The notes beneath the pieces were generated by a model that was not told the DNA's origin, did no database searches, and saw nothing but the letters and a program-made list of their open reading frames with translations. This document shows, in pieces, positions 33,256 through 45,900 of a stretch of 64,000 bases of DNA; positions within the stretch are counted from its first letter, which is position 1, and every line of letters starts with the position of its first letter. Made by a program: the position numbers and the translations under genes. Origin of the DNA: Corbicula japonica (lineage: Eukaryota > Mollusca > Bivalvia > Venerida > Cyrenidae); contig JAZAYU010000009.1 of NCBI GenBank assembly GCA_038501625.1, positions 6,872,396-6,936,395 on the forward strand, in the 5' to 3' direction.

Positions 33256-34072
33256 CAAACATTATTTTATAAAAATACACATTTTTTTTTCTTTTACTTG
33301 TAAAAATCATTTGAAATCGCTTTACTACTCGTACATCTGGTTTAAGAATACCCTTTGAATAGTGTTTTTCTACAATTTTATTTGTGACATTATGCAACCG
33401 TATAGGCTATAAATGCATTTTACGTTAGGCCATACACGCAAAATATTCAGTTATTAAATACTTCACACTACACCGGTAGTTTACACAGAAAAATACCAGT
33501 CTATACGAGTTTTAAAAGAATGGAAATTTTAAAATTAAAATAAAACAAACAAAAGTGGCTAAAACATTAATTCAAATCCACGAGTTTACGTCTTTTTTCT
33601 CGAATTTAAACACTTTTACCGACTGCGCTAAGGGGGCTTCTAACATTTTGTAGCTTATTAAAATTGGTTATACATAACATAGCGATTTAAATTTAGATCG
33701 TAAAGTTTACGAAATATACCGACTACAGGGTCAAATTCAAGAGTGCCAGGTCAATGTTGTTGGACAATACCAGATTATCCAGGGTTTTGCGATTTTTATA
33801 AGACAAGCTTATTTTACATATTTCTGAAGGGTAAAGATGCCCAATTTTGTTTGGCATTACCATTTACAAACGATATACATAAACTATGCTTTTTCATTTA
33901 ATTAAACTGGTTTATTCCATAGAATCTAACAAACTCTGCATCTGAGAGACAGCTGTGTGTCATTGATTCTGGAGAAAAAATTATTTCATGATTTAAATTA
34001 CAATAATGTATCGGAGAACATCTAAAATAAATGCACAAAAGCACAACTTCGTAAAATTATAATTGTTATTAC

Positions 34073-34307
34073 CATCCCCATGATGTGAGCAAATTCTCCA
34101 AAGGCCTGCGTTGGAATACATTGTAAAATTTATCAAGAAGGTCGTATCATTGCCGATATCAATACTTTGGGAACAAGTTTCTTCCATGTAGACCCAATGC
34201 GTTGTGGTAAAAGACATCAAAAGTCCAATTAGAGCTAACGCCCCTGTAGCCAGAGAGATGACTATCCACTGGTGCAAGCCAATAAGCATATTGCAGCCAC
34301 AACCCAT
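34073..34307 (-). CDS. CACNG/claudin-like gene, exon 1 (start)
   Basis: Encodes a plasma-membrane four-pass protein of the PMP22/claudin/CACNG superfamily; vertebrate members modulate calcium channels or AMPA receptors. I start at ATG 34307 (MGCGCNMLIGLHQW); a second in-frame ATG at 34289 is possible. Membrane segment 1 spans about residues 15-33, followed by THWVYMEE and the family signature GLWRIC (68-73). N-glycosylation sequons NDT (53) and NFT (60) lie in the first loop. The donor is GATG|GTAATA at 34072. Joined with exons 2-4 it gives 765 nt, an unbroken 254-residue protein. A likely 5' UTR exon boundary is the acceptor TTTATTTTCCAG just above 34401; the frame meets TAA directly after it, so nothing upstream in this exon is coding. 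The open frame extending to 34388 begins with TTG and is not used. Confidence 0.85.
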
Positions 34308-34400
34308 CCGTAGCCATCCGATCTCGTGGCCACCGTAACAACAAACAAGTAGTCTGATCGGGTCAACTCTAATGAAACGCTGTGTCAAACATCTACTTTA

Positions 34401-37370
34401 CCTGGAAAATAAACATGGGTATGTTATTGGGTGGCGTAGCCACACAATGGTATACCATTTTTGGGTGATGGTACCTCGGTCTCTATCTACGTCTAATAGT
34501 CGAACCAGGTACCATTTTGTGAAATTCGATCATTTTACCTCCAGTGGATTAGTTCCCTTGAATAACGTATACAGTATATGTAGTAGGTTCAATGAGTTTA
34601 TGAGACAGTAGACGGTGCTGTACTGAACTAAATCTTTACCATATCATAAAGCGATCACTTGGTCTGTTCTAGGTAAACAGGTTATCTCGCAGCAGCTTAT
34701 GTGTTTACAAATAGCAATACACTGATCAGCTTTCAACAGAGGGCTTTGTTTGTAATTAGTACTGATAAGCCAAGATAGGAACAATAATAAATATACGTTA
34801 TTCAAGGGACATTCGGACATTTACCAGTGATAATAGCAAGAATAATAATGGGGTGATGATAGCTTATCTCAAACTTGGTGTGGCATTTCATTCATGCAGA
34901 ATTTGGAGGGAAATTTGTAATACAATAAGCATAGATATTAATGAAATATATTGTTCAAATGACTGCTGTTTAACTGTATTATTACTGATCAGCTTCCCGC
35001 AGTTGCCAATAGTAGTATTTCAAGCTACACTGCCAGGTGTATTTGTTTACTATATGCAGTTCATGACCCAAGAAACTCATCCCCGGGATTTTAAATTTTG
35101 AAAGTTAACATATTTTTTTCTCAAAAATTACAATAAAATGCATTTTGTCATAAACTTTTCTCTGCCATTTCATTTGAAATGTTGCAAAGAAGTTATATAA
35201 AAAGGTTTTAGGGAAAATACTTCTTGGTTATTGTACTATTTGAAAAAGGGCCCCTAGATGTGAAGCATGTCAAAAATACCATAAAAACCTGCCCCAGCGC
35301 CATCTAGTGGCTTAAATATTAGTCAAGTTGGAGGTTTAACAAAAACACGGCTTTAAAGTGTAAACTTTAGGCGAAACTTTAAAGCGTTTAAACTTTAAAG
35401 CGTTTAAATTTAATTAGATTTGATGCAGTGCTCTGACTCATTTTTGTAAAAATGCTTTACAGCCATATTATTCGAAAAGAACAAAAAAAATAAATAAATA
35501 AAATCATCCATAAACCATGATGCAATTTTTTTTGCACACGGTACGTTTTCAAACAGGTTTTAGTTTCCAAAAAGCTAGTCGGTAATTAGCATGACATTCT
35601 AACAAAAAGACGGCTCTGAAGTGTAAACTTTAGACGAAACTTTAAAGCGTTTAAAGCGTTTCAATTTAATTAGACTTGATGCAGTGCTCTGACTTATTTT
35701 TTTAAATTGCTTTATAGTCATATATTTTGTTTGCATATCTTTTATTTCCTTCTAGTCAATTAATATTGTTTCAAATCATAGTGCAAATAGCAACCATATC
35801 ATAGTTAAAGTATTTTTTTTATTTTTCCATGTCTTTCACTTCTTTATTGTCAATTAAAAGTTTCAAATCAAAGGTTGACTTATTATTTATTTTTCCTGGC
35901 ACAATATGACTTCAGTCTTGGATATTAGCATCCGCCCGAATATCTGTGGTAGCTAAAAACTTGATAAAGCAGAAGCTGGGAATGCAAACTTTTGCTCTGC
36001 CATCCGAAAGTTCCTTCATACTCCTCCGATAGGAAACTCCACACAATCTATAGATGATGTGACATGACACTCACTCTAAAACGCCACTATCAGTACTTTA
36101 AGTGCTTTGATTTTTATAGTTTACTCATGAATGATATTAGCATATTGTGTTTCTGTTACAAGTGTAATTCAGCTAGAAATAACAACTTCTAGAAGGAAAA
36201 AGCTAGTTTGTCCAAATTCGGTTAAACGCATACCTTTGATAAAATAACTTTAAAATATGTGTAGGCGATCAATCAAGAAAGCACATCTAAAGCAAGCTAA
36301 AGGCGAATATTACTGTTTTCATATAAAACAGTAGTTGATAAAGATGTGAGTTATGAAAATACTAACATCTTTCATGGATTTAAAATTTCCACAGTCTGAC
36401 ATTTTAAATCGAAGCGTTTTGTCATCACATTATGAGAGTTTTTAGATTGATATCACGCATAATTCTATGAAGCCATTGAAGCCAATAAAATATAAATAGA
36501 ATTACGACATCGTGGAAAACTCACCAAGGACAACGCGCTTTTCTTGTGCAATATTAACTTAAAATTGAATATAAAACTATATATAGTCTTCTATCAAGTA
36601 ATTACGAGGCTTTTTGTACGCAGCTCTGGGAAACTGATAGCGTAATTTGATAATCACCCCGAGATGTCGCGTACTGTTAGCTTAAATGTTATTCTTAGAT
36701 GGAGACACTGTCAATCGTTTTGTTTATATATTGCACGTGAAAGTTATGAGTATACAGTTCTGTTTTAAATGAAAAATTCTCGGAACGTTCGCTAACACTA
36801 ACTTATTTAAGTTTTTAAAATTTCAACATACTTGGAATATTAATCATTGTCATCCAGTCATTCTCGAACAAATGAAACTACAAAAATTACCATGATGGGT
36901 GGCTTTCAATGTTCCTTTTTCAACAGAATTAAACAGAACTGTACTAACCTACCATGCCCGTGCTAAGTTTTATGAGTTGTGCAAATACTTCTCGGAAAGA
37001 CCTTATTTCCGTTGCTTTCTAGGAATCGATATATACGCAGGTTTGACGAAATTATTACGTATAATTAACCAGCAAATTACAAGTTTTCTCCATCTATATT
37101 TAATTGCAGCCTACTAACATTTAAACTACAAAAATACTTTAATATTTTATGTAATCTTTAATTCGCTTCGTATTTTGAGCTAATATTTTTTAACTATTTA
37201 GTTCAGCGGAGGTAAAAGACGCGGTCAGATATCGACTTTTCTCTTTTTTTAATTTGAGTTGCATCACTACAACTTGTTTATATTTCTATTGTTATCATAC
37301 AAAATGCATATTTATAAATTAATGTTCAACAATATAAGACTAAATTTGTGTAACAGTATTTAAGGTAGAA
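34401..37370. other. No gene recognised; one diverged direct duplication
   Basis: AT-rich region upstream of the CACNG-like gene. A ~125-135-bp segment with TTTAAAGCGTTTAAA-type words occurs at about 35339-35475 and again at 35601-35725 (GATGCAGTGCTCTGACT in both). No exon, RNA gene or full transposon is supported elsewhere. Confidence 0.45.
35339..35725 (+). repeat. Direct duplication, ~130 bp, two copies
   Basis: Both copies share GTGTAAACTTTAG, ACGAAACTTTAAAGCG (or GCGAAAC..), a nested TTTAAAGCG repeat, AATTTAATTAGA and TTGATGCAGTGCTCTGACT. About 125 bp of other sequence separates them. Confidence 0.65.
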
Positions 37371-37373
37371 CTT

Positions 37374-37395
37374 CATATATATATATATATATATA
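37374..37395. repeat. (AT)n microsatellite
   Basis: Uninterrupted TA alternation; an A9-G repeat follows at about 37443-37473. Confidence 0.8.
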
Positions 37396-37559
37396 GGTTG
37401 CAAAAACATGTTGCTAACTTCATTAACAATGGTTGTAATTTAAAAAAAAAGAAAAAAAAAGAAAAAAAAAGAAATCAAAACAAACAAATCAAATGATAAA
37501 TTTTAAAGAATTTAGAAAAGATAGATGTTGATATATTGAACCATTTCCGTTCCTATATC

Positions 37560-38150
37560 CTGCTTATAATTCAAAGTTTAAAGGACCCCATTTCATATTA
37601 TGACTTTGTAGTTTGTTTGTCTTACTTGCTATGATGCTTTGTAATATTTTTGTTTTGTTAACCAACTTTTTGTATGATTTAAAAGAAGGAGTAATATTTT
37701 TATATTTTGATTTAAAAATAAACTGTTTTGCCAACAATATGCAAAAGTTGATTAATAAATTGTTATTTATGTTATCCTGTACACCAAAGCATATGGATAA
37801 ATGTTATCCTGAAATCTGTAAAGTAACTTTGAACGAGGTTGTTAAAAGGTGCCCAAAAAGCTTGCACATGTTGACAGTCCAAAAACAAATGTTTAATTGT
37901 TTCTGTACGCATGTTACAAAAATCAAACAAACTTGAGGTGGCTAAGTTGCATTTTTCTAAGAAGCTATTGGTAGGTAATATTCTCATCAAAAACTTGTAT
38001 TGAAAGGCTCTAAGACTTGTGTCAATGGTGCATGTAAAAGGTATCATATATATATATATGCTTTTCCAGTTTAGATTATCTAATTCCCTGTTCCAGCGTT
38101 GTTACAACCCGTTTTGTAATAAAAACGAGAAAACGGGTTGTAACACAGCG
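37560..38150 (-). pseudogene. Non-LTR retrotransposon (L1-like) 3' coding fragment
   Basis: On - the frame reads RWNRELDNLNWKSIY, RAFQYKFLMRILPTNSFL, LFDFCNMRTETIKHLFLDC and HVQAFW, then after a frame break KQFIFKSKYKNITPSFKSY. The FQyK-x-RI-x-TN and C-x2-C..ET-x2-HLF-x2-C signature is the C-terminal zinc-knuckle region after the reverse transcriptase in L1/Tx1-type LINEs. RT and endonuclease are absent (5'-truncated copy), and stops and a shift break the frame. An (AT)n insertion lies inside at about 38047-38060. Confidence 0.75.
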
Positions 38151-38689
38151 TTCTTCCGATTTGCTTGGATCTTGTTTATTTTTTGTAAAAGAATGTTTTA
38201 AATAAACTTCTTTGTTTTTTTTTAACTTGATAACTTTGTTAATATTTAATACCGGAAATATATTTGCTTGAAAATCATTGGATTTTTTTCTTTCAGTTTT
38301 AATTCGAGTTTTCCAATTCTTTTTAATGCTTGCTATCAAGGAGAAAAACCATGAGTGTTCTGAATTTTCGAGACTTAATTTTTGGTTTACCTGCTTGAAT
38401 GCAAGAAAATAGTTTTTTACACTATCATAAATGCCGCCAATATTTTTATGCCATTATTATACCAGTATGGAGGAACACTGTTTTATTATTTACTTTAATG
38501 TTTGAGTTGTGCCACAATATTTCATGTTTAATATAAAAAATATTTTCAATGTAGTTTGCTTTTGCACAACTTCATCAAATTTCCTGAAGAAATGTGTTTT
38601 TAACTAGAACGGGTACGTCTTTATCACTCATTTTACATTCAAGAAATAACTTTCCCCCCTAGATATCGACTTTTAACGAGAACATAATG

Positions 38690-38912
38690 GTGCGGACATA
38701 CCAGCTTTCCATGGTGGAGGAAGACCCCAGGTATCCCTCCGGGCAATTTTCAGGCTCGAGCGGGTACCTGAGTAGAACTACCGACGTTCCGCAAGCTAGA
38801 TGGTTAGCTTCCTCACATCAAAGATCTCGACCCTGATAGGTCTCGAACTCATAGCGGTGAAGGACAAGTGATGCTTTGTCGGAAACCTTAACCAATCGGC
38901 CACGGACGCCCC
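38690..38912 (-). mobile_element. tRNA-headed SINE, bivalve type
   Basis: On - it starts GGGGCGTCCGTGGCCGATTG (A-box GTGGCCGATTGG), with B-box GAGTTCGAGACC about 50 bp later. A conserved body follows with GAGGAAGCTAACCATCTAGC.., GTACCCGCTCG, CTGGGGTCTTCCTCCACC and GGAAAGCTGG. I recognise this head-body combination as a widespread bivalve SINE. The head looks tRNA-Ser/Leu-like. Both promoter boxes survive. Confidence 0.8.
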
Positions 38913-39265
38913 ATGTAGTGATCCACTGCTTAATGTGTCACCTTAAATGTTAGGTTAGGCAAGCCCTTAAACAATAACATCACTAGATTATTGTCCAGCT
39001 AGTTCACAAAATCACTTGATCAAGTTTCAAGGCATCATTACATGGCAATGTTAGCGTATGTGTATACGTAGATACAGTGTAGAGTTTGTCTGTCCGTTTA
39101 TCATTGTATGCGTATTAAGTTAACTCCAAAGTTAAACTCGGCAGCGTGATCATTTTCTTTTCAGATAGAAGAACTTCAGATTTTCCATCATGGGTTCATT
39201 TGTTGTACAACGTTTAATAAAACTTAAATTATTATGAGAATATAAAACTGGTCTGTGTTTCTTTC

Positions 39266-39267
<2 letters not shown>

Positions 39268-39306
<39 letters not shown>
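39268..39306. repeat. (TTA)n microsatellite
   Basis: About 13 uninterrupted TTA/ATT units. The poly-isoleucine open frames on both strands here are artefacts of it. Confidence 0.9.
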
Positions 39307-39307
<1 letters not shown>

Positions 39308-39667
39308 GCAAAAAGAAAGGATACTAATGACCTCGAAGCCTGGATCAACAATCTCGCGATTAAATGATTGTCTGTTAGAGTTAATAAAAGTTACAGTTTT
39401 CCTCTTGGCGCCAATTTGCTTCACAACTCGGATATACTTTTAAAAATGGCATTATTATTTGAACAAACCTAATATATCAATAAGTATACCCTTTTATACA
39501 AATTAATTTGGCATCTGAGAAGAAACAGACGTGTTTTATACGTTATTTTCAATTGTTTTCTCGCGACTGAGTTACAAATGTATTTAAGTATGACTCGTAT
39601 TGTCTGTGGATAACTACTAGTAACAACGCAAATATCTATTGAAATAAACAAACATATTCTGGTTTGT

Positions 39668-40400
39668 GACATCGTCGGATACCCACGATTGATTCTGTTT
39701 CGTTACTAGCCTTTCATCAGCGAGTGATGAATGGAGAGTAACGTAATGGAATTCACCGGGTGATGAACAGAGAGTAACTAAATAAAATCCACTGGGTGAT
39801 GAATGGAGAGTAACGTTGCAGAATGCACCGGGTGATAAACGGAGAGTAACGTTATAAAATTCACCGGTTGATGAATGAAGAGTAACTTTATAGAATACAT
39901 TTATAAAATTCACCGGGTAATGAATGAAGAGTAACTTAATAGAATTCACCGGGTGATGAATAAAGAATGTAGAATTCATCGGAAATCGAATGAAGAGTAA
40001 CGTTAAATAATTCAACGTTTGATGAATGGAAAATAACGTAATAGAATTCACCGGGTGATGAATTGAGAGTAACGTAATAAATTATCTGGATGATGAACGG
40101 AGAGTAACCTAATTACATTCATCGGGTGATGAATGATGAGTAACTTAATATAATTCTCCGAATGAGGAATAAAGAGTTACTTGATAGAATTCACCGAGTG
40201 ATGAATGGAGAGTTACGTAAAAGAATTCACTGGGTGATGAATGGAGAGTAACGTAATAGAATTCACTGGGTGATGAAAGAAGAATGTAATAGAATTCATC
40301 GGGTGATGAATGAAGAGTAACGTCATATAATTCACCGATTGATAAACGGAGAGAAACGTAATCAACCTTAGGTATCCGGCAGTGGGTTATGACGTAGGGC
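39668..40400. mobile_element. TIR element with a ~36-bp minisatellite core
   Basis: The core (39718-40362) is about 18 variant copies of GAATTCACCGGGTGATGAAT + GGAGAGTAACGTAATA, with some 31-bp deletion forms. The flanks are inverted: left GTCGGATACCCACGATTGAT (39675-39694), right, read on -, TGCCGGATACCTAAGGTTGA (40383-40364), continuing TTACGTTTCTC. The array therefore looks like the interior of a TIR element rather than a free minisatellite. On - the 36-bp unit is 12 open codons (SPGEFYNVTLHS-like), giving two repetitive open frames (39617-40051, 40145-40465) that I do not call genes. Confidence 0.65.
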
Positions 40401-42800
40401 ACCTTAAAGTGGAATATGTATTTCTTGGCCTCGTTTTGATTTCCCAGAATGGGAACTTTAATCAAGTAAGGTCAGCTATGAAGCACATCACAACAAGTGA
40501 AGACAGCAAAGAGGTGGTTTTCTGTAAGCACACTTAAAACGACAATCCTCGTTTACCGTCTACTTCTATAAATCCAACGTTTGGAACACAGCGCGTAATT
40601 AACATTGAACATAGCTAATTCGACACTACTAAATAAAGAAGAAAAAGAAGTATTGCTTAAATGTCTTCCATATTACTTTGAACACAGGTACATGTAGTTA
40701 ATCCAATGCCAGTGTCAAGGAAGATTTTGAGGCCCCAGATTTAGGTTTAAGATTTCAAGGCTGTTTATAGACCCTATTTGGAGACAATACCAATAGATTT
40801 TTTAAAAGTTAATTTTCTCGGCCAGCCACATTTGTAACAATAAGCAGCAAAACACAACACTTCATCAAAACATGCAAAACAGACACACTATTAATAAAAT
40901 TTAGAATCTTGAAGACATTAGTCCGAAAATAAGTCAAAATAAGCAATTTATTTGAGACTTACTTTTCCCTTTCGTTGCAGGAGTTAAAAGTTTATAAAGG
41001 TTCATGGGGAAATCTTGCAAAATTCCTAGAAGTTCGATTTCTTTCTTTCATCCCTCTCATCATGTTCTTGCTGATTTGACGCCATGAGCTCTGATCTTGG
41101 TAAGAATTGAGTACCTGACCTTCTGCTTTGCACTGCATTTAGCTTCTTATATTTTATATGTTTATGTGCTTTTTGCATGCAACATTTGGCTGATGGGTGG
41201 GTTGGAGTTAATTAACAAAGAAAACTTGTTTGTTCTTATTAGAACCAACCTGTTGGGGCAAGTGTGAGTTTGGTGCACCCTAGAATCTGGTTTAAACCAC
41301 CAGTGGCATATTGTTTTGCCATTGACCGTTCCAAGTCGGTAATTCCCCGGGTTCTCACTTTCGTTAATTTTTATGGCGTCTATTTTGAAATTATTGCATA
41401 ACCATGCTCTCTTCTCCTCTTTACTTTTTGGCTATGCGGGGAGACTGTATCTGCTGGATCTGGCCATTCCTGATATGCGTATTTCACTTTTGTTCTGCAG
41501 TACATGTAAGCTACTCTAAATGTATCGCGTTGAAGGTTTTAGTAACTGCTCTATGGCGATGTAAATTAAAATGTTTTATTTTCAAATCAATGTTTGTTAG
41601 CTTTAAACATCATTACAATGTTTTTAGCCATTAATTGGCAAAAAGGACATGTTTTACAAGCACCTTATTGCATGATTATCTATGATAAAGACGTATTTTA
41701 AATAAAAAACAGCCTGGTGTCAGTTAGTAAAAGAAACATTTTAAGAGGAAAATGTCTCTGTAAATACTTTAAGGATTAGTGCTGTTGGCGATAAATAATC
41801 GTCATCTTATAAGTAGCCTTTCTAAGACAACAAAATAGATGTTATTAAAAAGATATCCAATAAACTTTTAATGATTGCAAAAGTATCATTTTGACGAAAA
41901 ATGGTCGAACATAAACATTTTAACCCTTCTTACTATGAAATAACATATTTGTGTACACTAAATGATATTTTTTTTCATGATTATTATTGTGTACTTCAAA
42001 ATGGCATAATTTCATAGCTGTGAAAAGGTTTTTGTGATCATAGTAAAGTATAAAATTGTTTCATTTTGAAAATCCTACATTAAATCATACAAATTAGTTT
42101 AAAAATGATATTCAAAACTAATCAACGTTTCCAAAACAACACACACTGCACAAAAATAACTTTAAGTAGTGCAAGTCAACATAATTTAAATAAATAAATT
42201 AAAACATGTTCCTAGCCATTAGCCTATATTGTCTTTAAAGCTTAACATCTTCCTAATTCGGTAACGGATTTCTTGTCTTCAATATAAATTTATCTAAGAT
42301 TCTTAAACGACCAGTGATACAATGTAGTATAACTCTAATCAATGCAATGTATTTACAGCCGCTTCTTTTTTTTGATAATGTCCCTACTGGGGAGCGAACC
42401 CGTACGGCGACAGCGAGTGAATATTTTGAGTGTTATTGCTGATTAATTATAAGCAAAGTAGACGGAAACCTAATTAAATATTGATGTGATGCTGGCTTCA
42501 GGAGAAAAATAAAGTTGTCATGTTTTAATTGTTAGTCTACTTCCATTTAAGATACACAAAACATTTCACGTTTGTCATAGTGAATTATTAAGATCTTTTC
42601 GAAAATGAAACGAAAAATGAATTTAGAAGCTAACTCTTTGGATTACACACCGCAATAATAACGTTTACAGATTTTTAAATTCCAAAAGAGTGATTACCTT
42701 TTTTAACAAGGTATCTGGATGAGCCAAATTATATTTTGCTGTTTTTTGTTTTTGCTGATTTGCTGAATAAAAACTGAATCTGTTTTTTTTCATCACTTAT
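40401..42800. other. No gene recognised; one SINE fragment
   Basis: AT-rich region with no supported exon. 42380-42412 (GGGAGCGAACCCGTACGG) is the inverse of a tRNA-like B-box segment shared with 30925 and 60970. The open frame 41404-41634 shows no domain. Confidence 0.45.
42380..42412 (-). repeat. tRNA-like SINE fragment (B-box part)
   Basis: On - it reads CGTACGGGTTCGCTCCCCAG followed by TAGGGAC. A short relic of the family seen at 30915 and 60955. Confidence 0.4.
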
Positions 42801-42802
42801 AA

Positions 42803-42919
<117 letters not shown>

Positions 42920-42920
42920 C

Positions 42921-45900
42921 AGAAATGAGTTATCTAACTTTATAGAATTAGTTGAGCGAAATGTAATTTGGTTCAAACTGAAAAGGGAACTTTTGCATAC
43001 TGATAATGATTCATACTTTTACACTTGTTACATTCCACCAGAAGATTCCAATGTGTATAAAAATGTCAATTTCACATTATATGACTTTGATTTCTTTGAA
43101 TATTTAAATGCTGATGTCCGTAAGTATATAGTAATCTAGGTACTGTATATTTAACCGGCGATCTGAATGCCCGGACAGGTGTTGAGCCAGATTATATAGA
43201 AAATTTAAATCTAGACCGTTATGTTAACCTACCTGACAATTATTTACAACCTGAAATTCTTACAAGGTTGAACAGTGATAGAACTGTAAAATTGCTTTGG
43301 AAAGAAATTGCTAACTGTATTGAAGGAAAATAATTTATTTATCTGTAACGGTAGATTAGAAAACGGTCAGTGCACTTACCATGGAATGTATAGAAATAAG
43401 CCAATTTCTAGTACAGTAGATTATGTATTTACAGATCAGACTAATTTTTCTTTGTTGAACTGTATGTTAATACACGACCTAACTAAATTCTCTGATCACT
43501 GTCCCGTAGAATTTGGAATCAATTGTGTTTTTACTTTAGATAATATACCAAACATTAAAAGTGAGAAAATTGTACTGAACGCCGAAGAAGGCGAAAACTT
43601 CCGTGAAATTTTACAATTAAAGAAAGAAGATTTTGATGCTTTGTCAACTAAATTGAATAATAACGAATGCAACATTGATTCCTATATTGATAATTTCTCA
43701 ACATTGATACATGATATTTCGTTTAAGTGCTTTTGTAAAACTTTCTCTAGAAAGCGCATGAAAATGAAACAAAAAGCAACCTGGTTCAATGAAGACTGCA
43801 GGAGAGCTAAAGGTCTATTTTTTGAAAGTAAACGTAAATTTGAGTTGTTCCCTACTGAGCAAAACGTAATTTCTTTTCTTTCTAATCGAAATATTTTTGT
43901 TAAAACAAAAAGAAAGGCGAAACTTATTTTTAATTCAAATGAAAAAACTAAACTTACGCATATGAGCCGTAACTCTCCACGTAAGTTCTGGAAATATATT
44001 AAAAAAATTTATAAAAACAAACGTAATAGCAATACTGATATAAATGACTTTAAATCTTATTTTGAAACAGTATCAAACGTATCTCACATAGAGTTTTATT
44101 CGGAAACATTTGTTCACGGTAGTATCGACGAACTACATATTGACCAATTAGACAGACCTTTTAACATTGAAGAAATTTCCAAAGTCTTATCTACGTTTAA
44201 ACGAAATAAGAGCTGTGATTTGCAGAATAATGTAGCAGATTTTTCCATCGATTCCAAAGATTTTATCAGTCCATATTTATGTTTGATTTTCAATAAAATA
44301 TACGAATCTAGTTATGATCCGCAATCATGGTGTAATAATGCTATTGTTCCAATACACAAGAAAGGTGACATGAAAAACCCTGCAAATTATAGAGTTATTA
44401 CGATAATTAATGTTTTGTCAAAGATTTTTTCGCTTTTGCTAAGAAACCGATTAAATAAATGGTTTGAAACTGAAAATGTATTCACAGACGCGCAGTTTGG
44501 ATTTAGGGATGGTAGGTCAACTATGGACGCAATTTTTATTCTTCACAGTGTTATACAAAAGGTTTTATCTAATAATAAGAAACTCTGGTGTATTTTTATT
44601 GACTATTAGCGTGCCTTTGATACTGTTATAAGGGATGCACTCTGGGTAAAATTAGTAGAGTCGGGTGTTAGTTGTGAAATGTTAAAAATGATAAAATCTA
44701 TTTATTCCAATGTTAAGTCTTGTATCAAGTTAGGGTCTAATGTAAATATATCTGAGTTTTTCGATGTCACTCTCGGGGTAAAACAGGGAGAGCCATTATC
44801 TCCCTTGCTCTTTATCTTGTTTATAAATGATGTAATGAAAAACATTGATTTTAGTTACTTGACAGAAAATGATATAAATTTATTATCCATGTATTTAATA
44901 CTTTTTGCAGATGATATGGTTTTGTTTACTACTGATCCTGAAAGCCTACAGATACAACTATCTAATTTATGTAATTATTCCACAAAATGGGGGTTAAAAA
45001 TTAATGTCAAGAAAACAAAACTCTGTATATTTGAAAAACGTAAAAGCGCAGAACATATGGATTTTTATATTAAAGATGAAAAGATAAAACGAGTCGACTG
45101 TTTTACTTACCTGGGTGTTAAACTATATTATCGGGTAATTTTTATATGCAGTGAACGCTCTATATGAACAAGCTCTTAAAGCATACCATAACCTGTTGGT
45201 ATTACTTGATAGAATCGATTTTGATATTAAAACTAAATTCTATTTGTTTGACACAATGGTGCTTCCGATTTTACTGTATGGGTCTGAAATATATGGTGTT
45301 TACGAGTTCAAGGAAATCGACAAGTTGCACATAAGATTTTGCAAATATGTTCTAGGGGTCAAACATCAAACCCCAAACTATGCAGTATATGGAGAATTAT
45401 GAAGATACCCGCTTTCAGTTTTATGTAAGGAAAGAGCAGTAAAATATTAATTGAAACTAAATAAAAACCTCAATTCTCCAACATTTCACTTATACACCAA
45501 ACAACTGAAAGGCTCAAATAATTCTTCCTGGGCTAATACAATGAAAATTTTTATTGATAAATGGGGATTCTCATATCTTTACGAAAATTTTGATACTGAA
45601 ATGAACTATTTTCCGTCATTAAAGCGACGTATTCGGGATCAGTTTGTACAAAAATGGTCAGAAACGATAAGAGATATGCCCAAATTAAACTATTATAATA
45701 GATTTAAGGTTACATTTGGTTCGAAGAATATTTATCAATATTAAATTCTGAAAGTCTTCGTAAAAAACCTTTCACGATTTAGGCTGTGTTCACATAATTT
45801 GGAAATCGAAACGGGTAGATATAATAATACCACTAGAGAAAATAGATTATGTAGAGTTTGTAACCAAAATGCCATCGAATCGGAATGCCACTTTCTTTTA

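Noticed and set aside
39224..39443. Poly-isoleucine open frames on both strands
   Set aside because: They are translations of the (TTA)n microsatellite.
39718..40362. CRISPR-like array (regular ~36-bp spacing)
   Set aside because: The whole unit repeats with no unique spacers, unit length varies, and the context is a eukaryotic genome.
41038..41100. Dispersed repeat shared with 63270-63330 (CATCATGTTCTTGCTG)
   Set aside because: Clear similarity covers only about 28 bp; boundaries cannot be set, so no feature was called.
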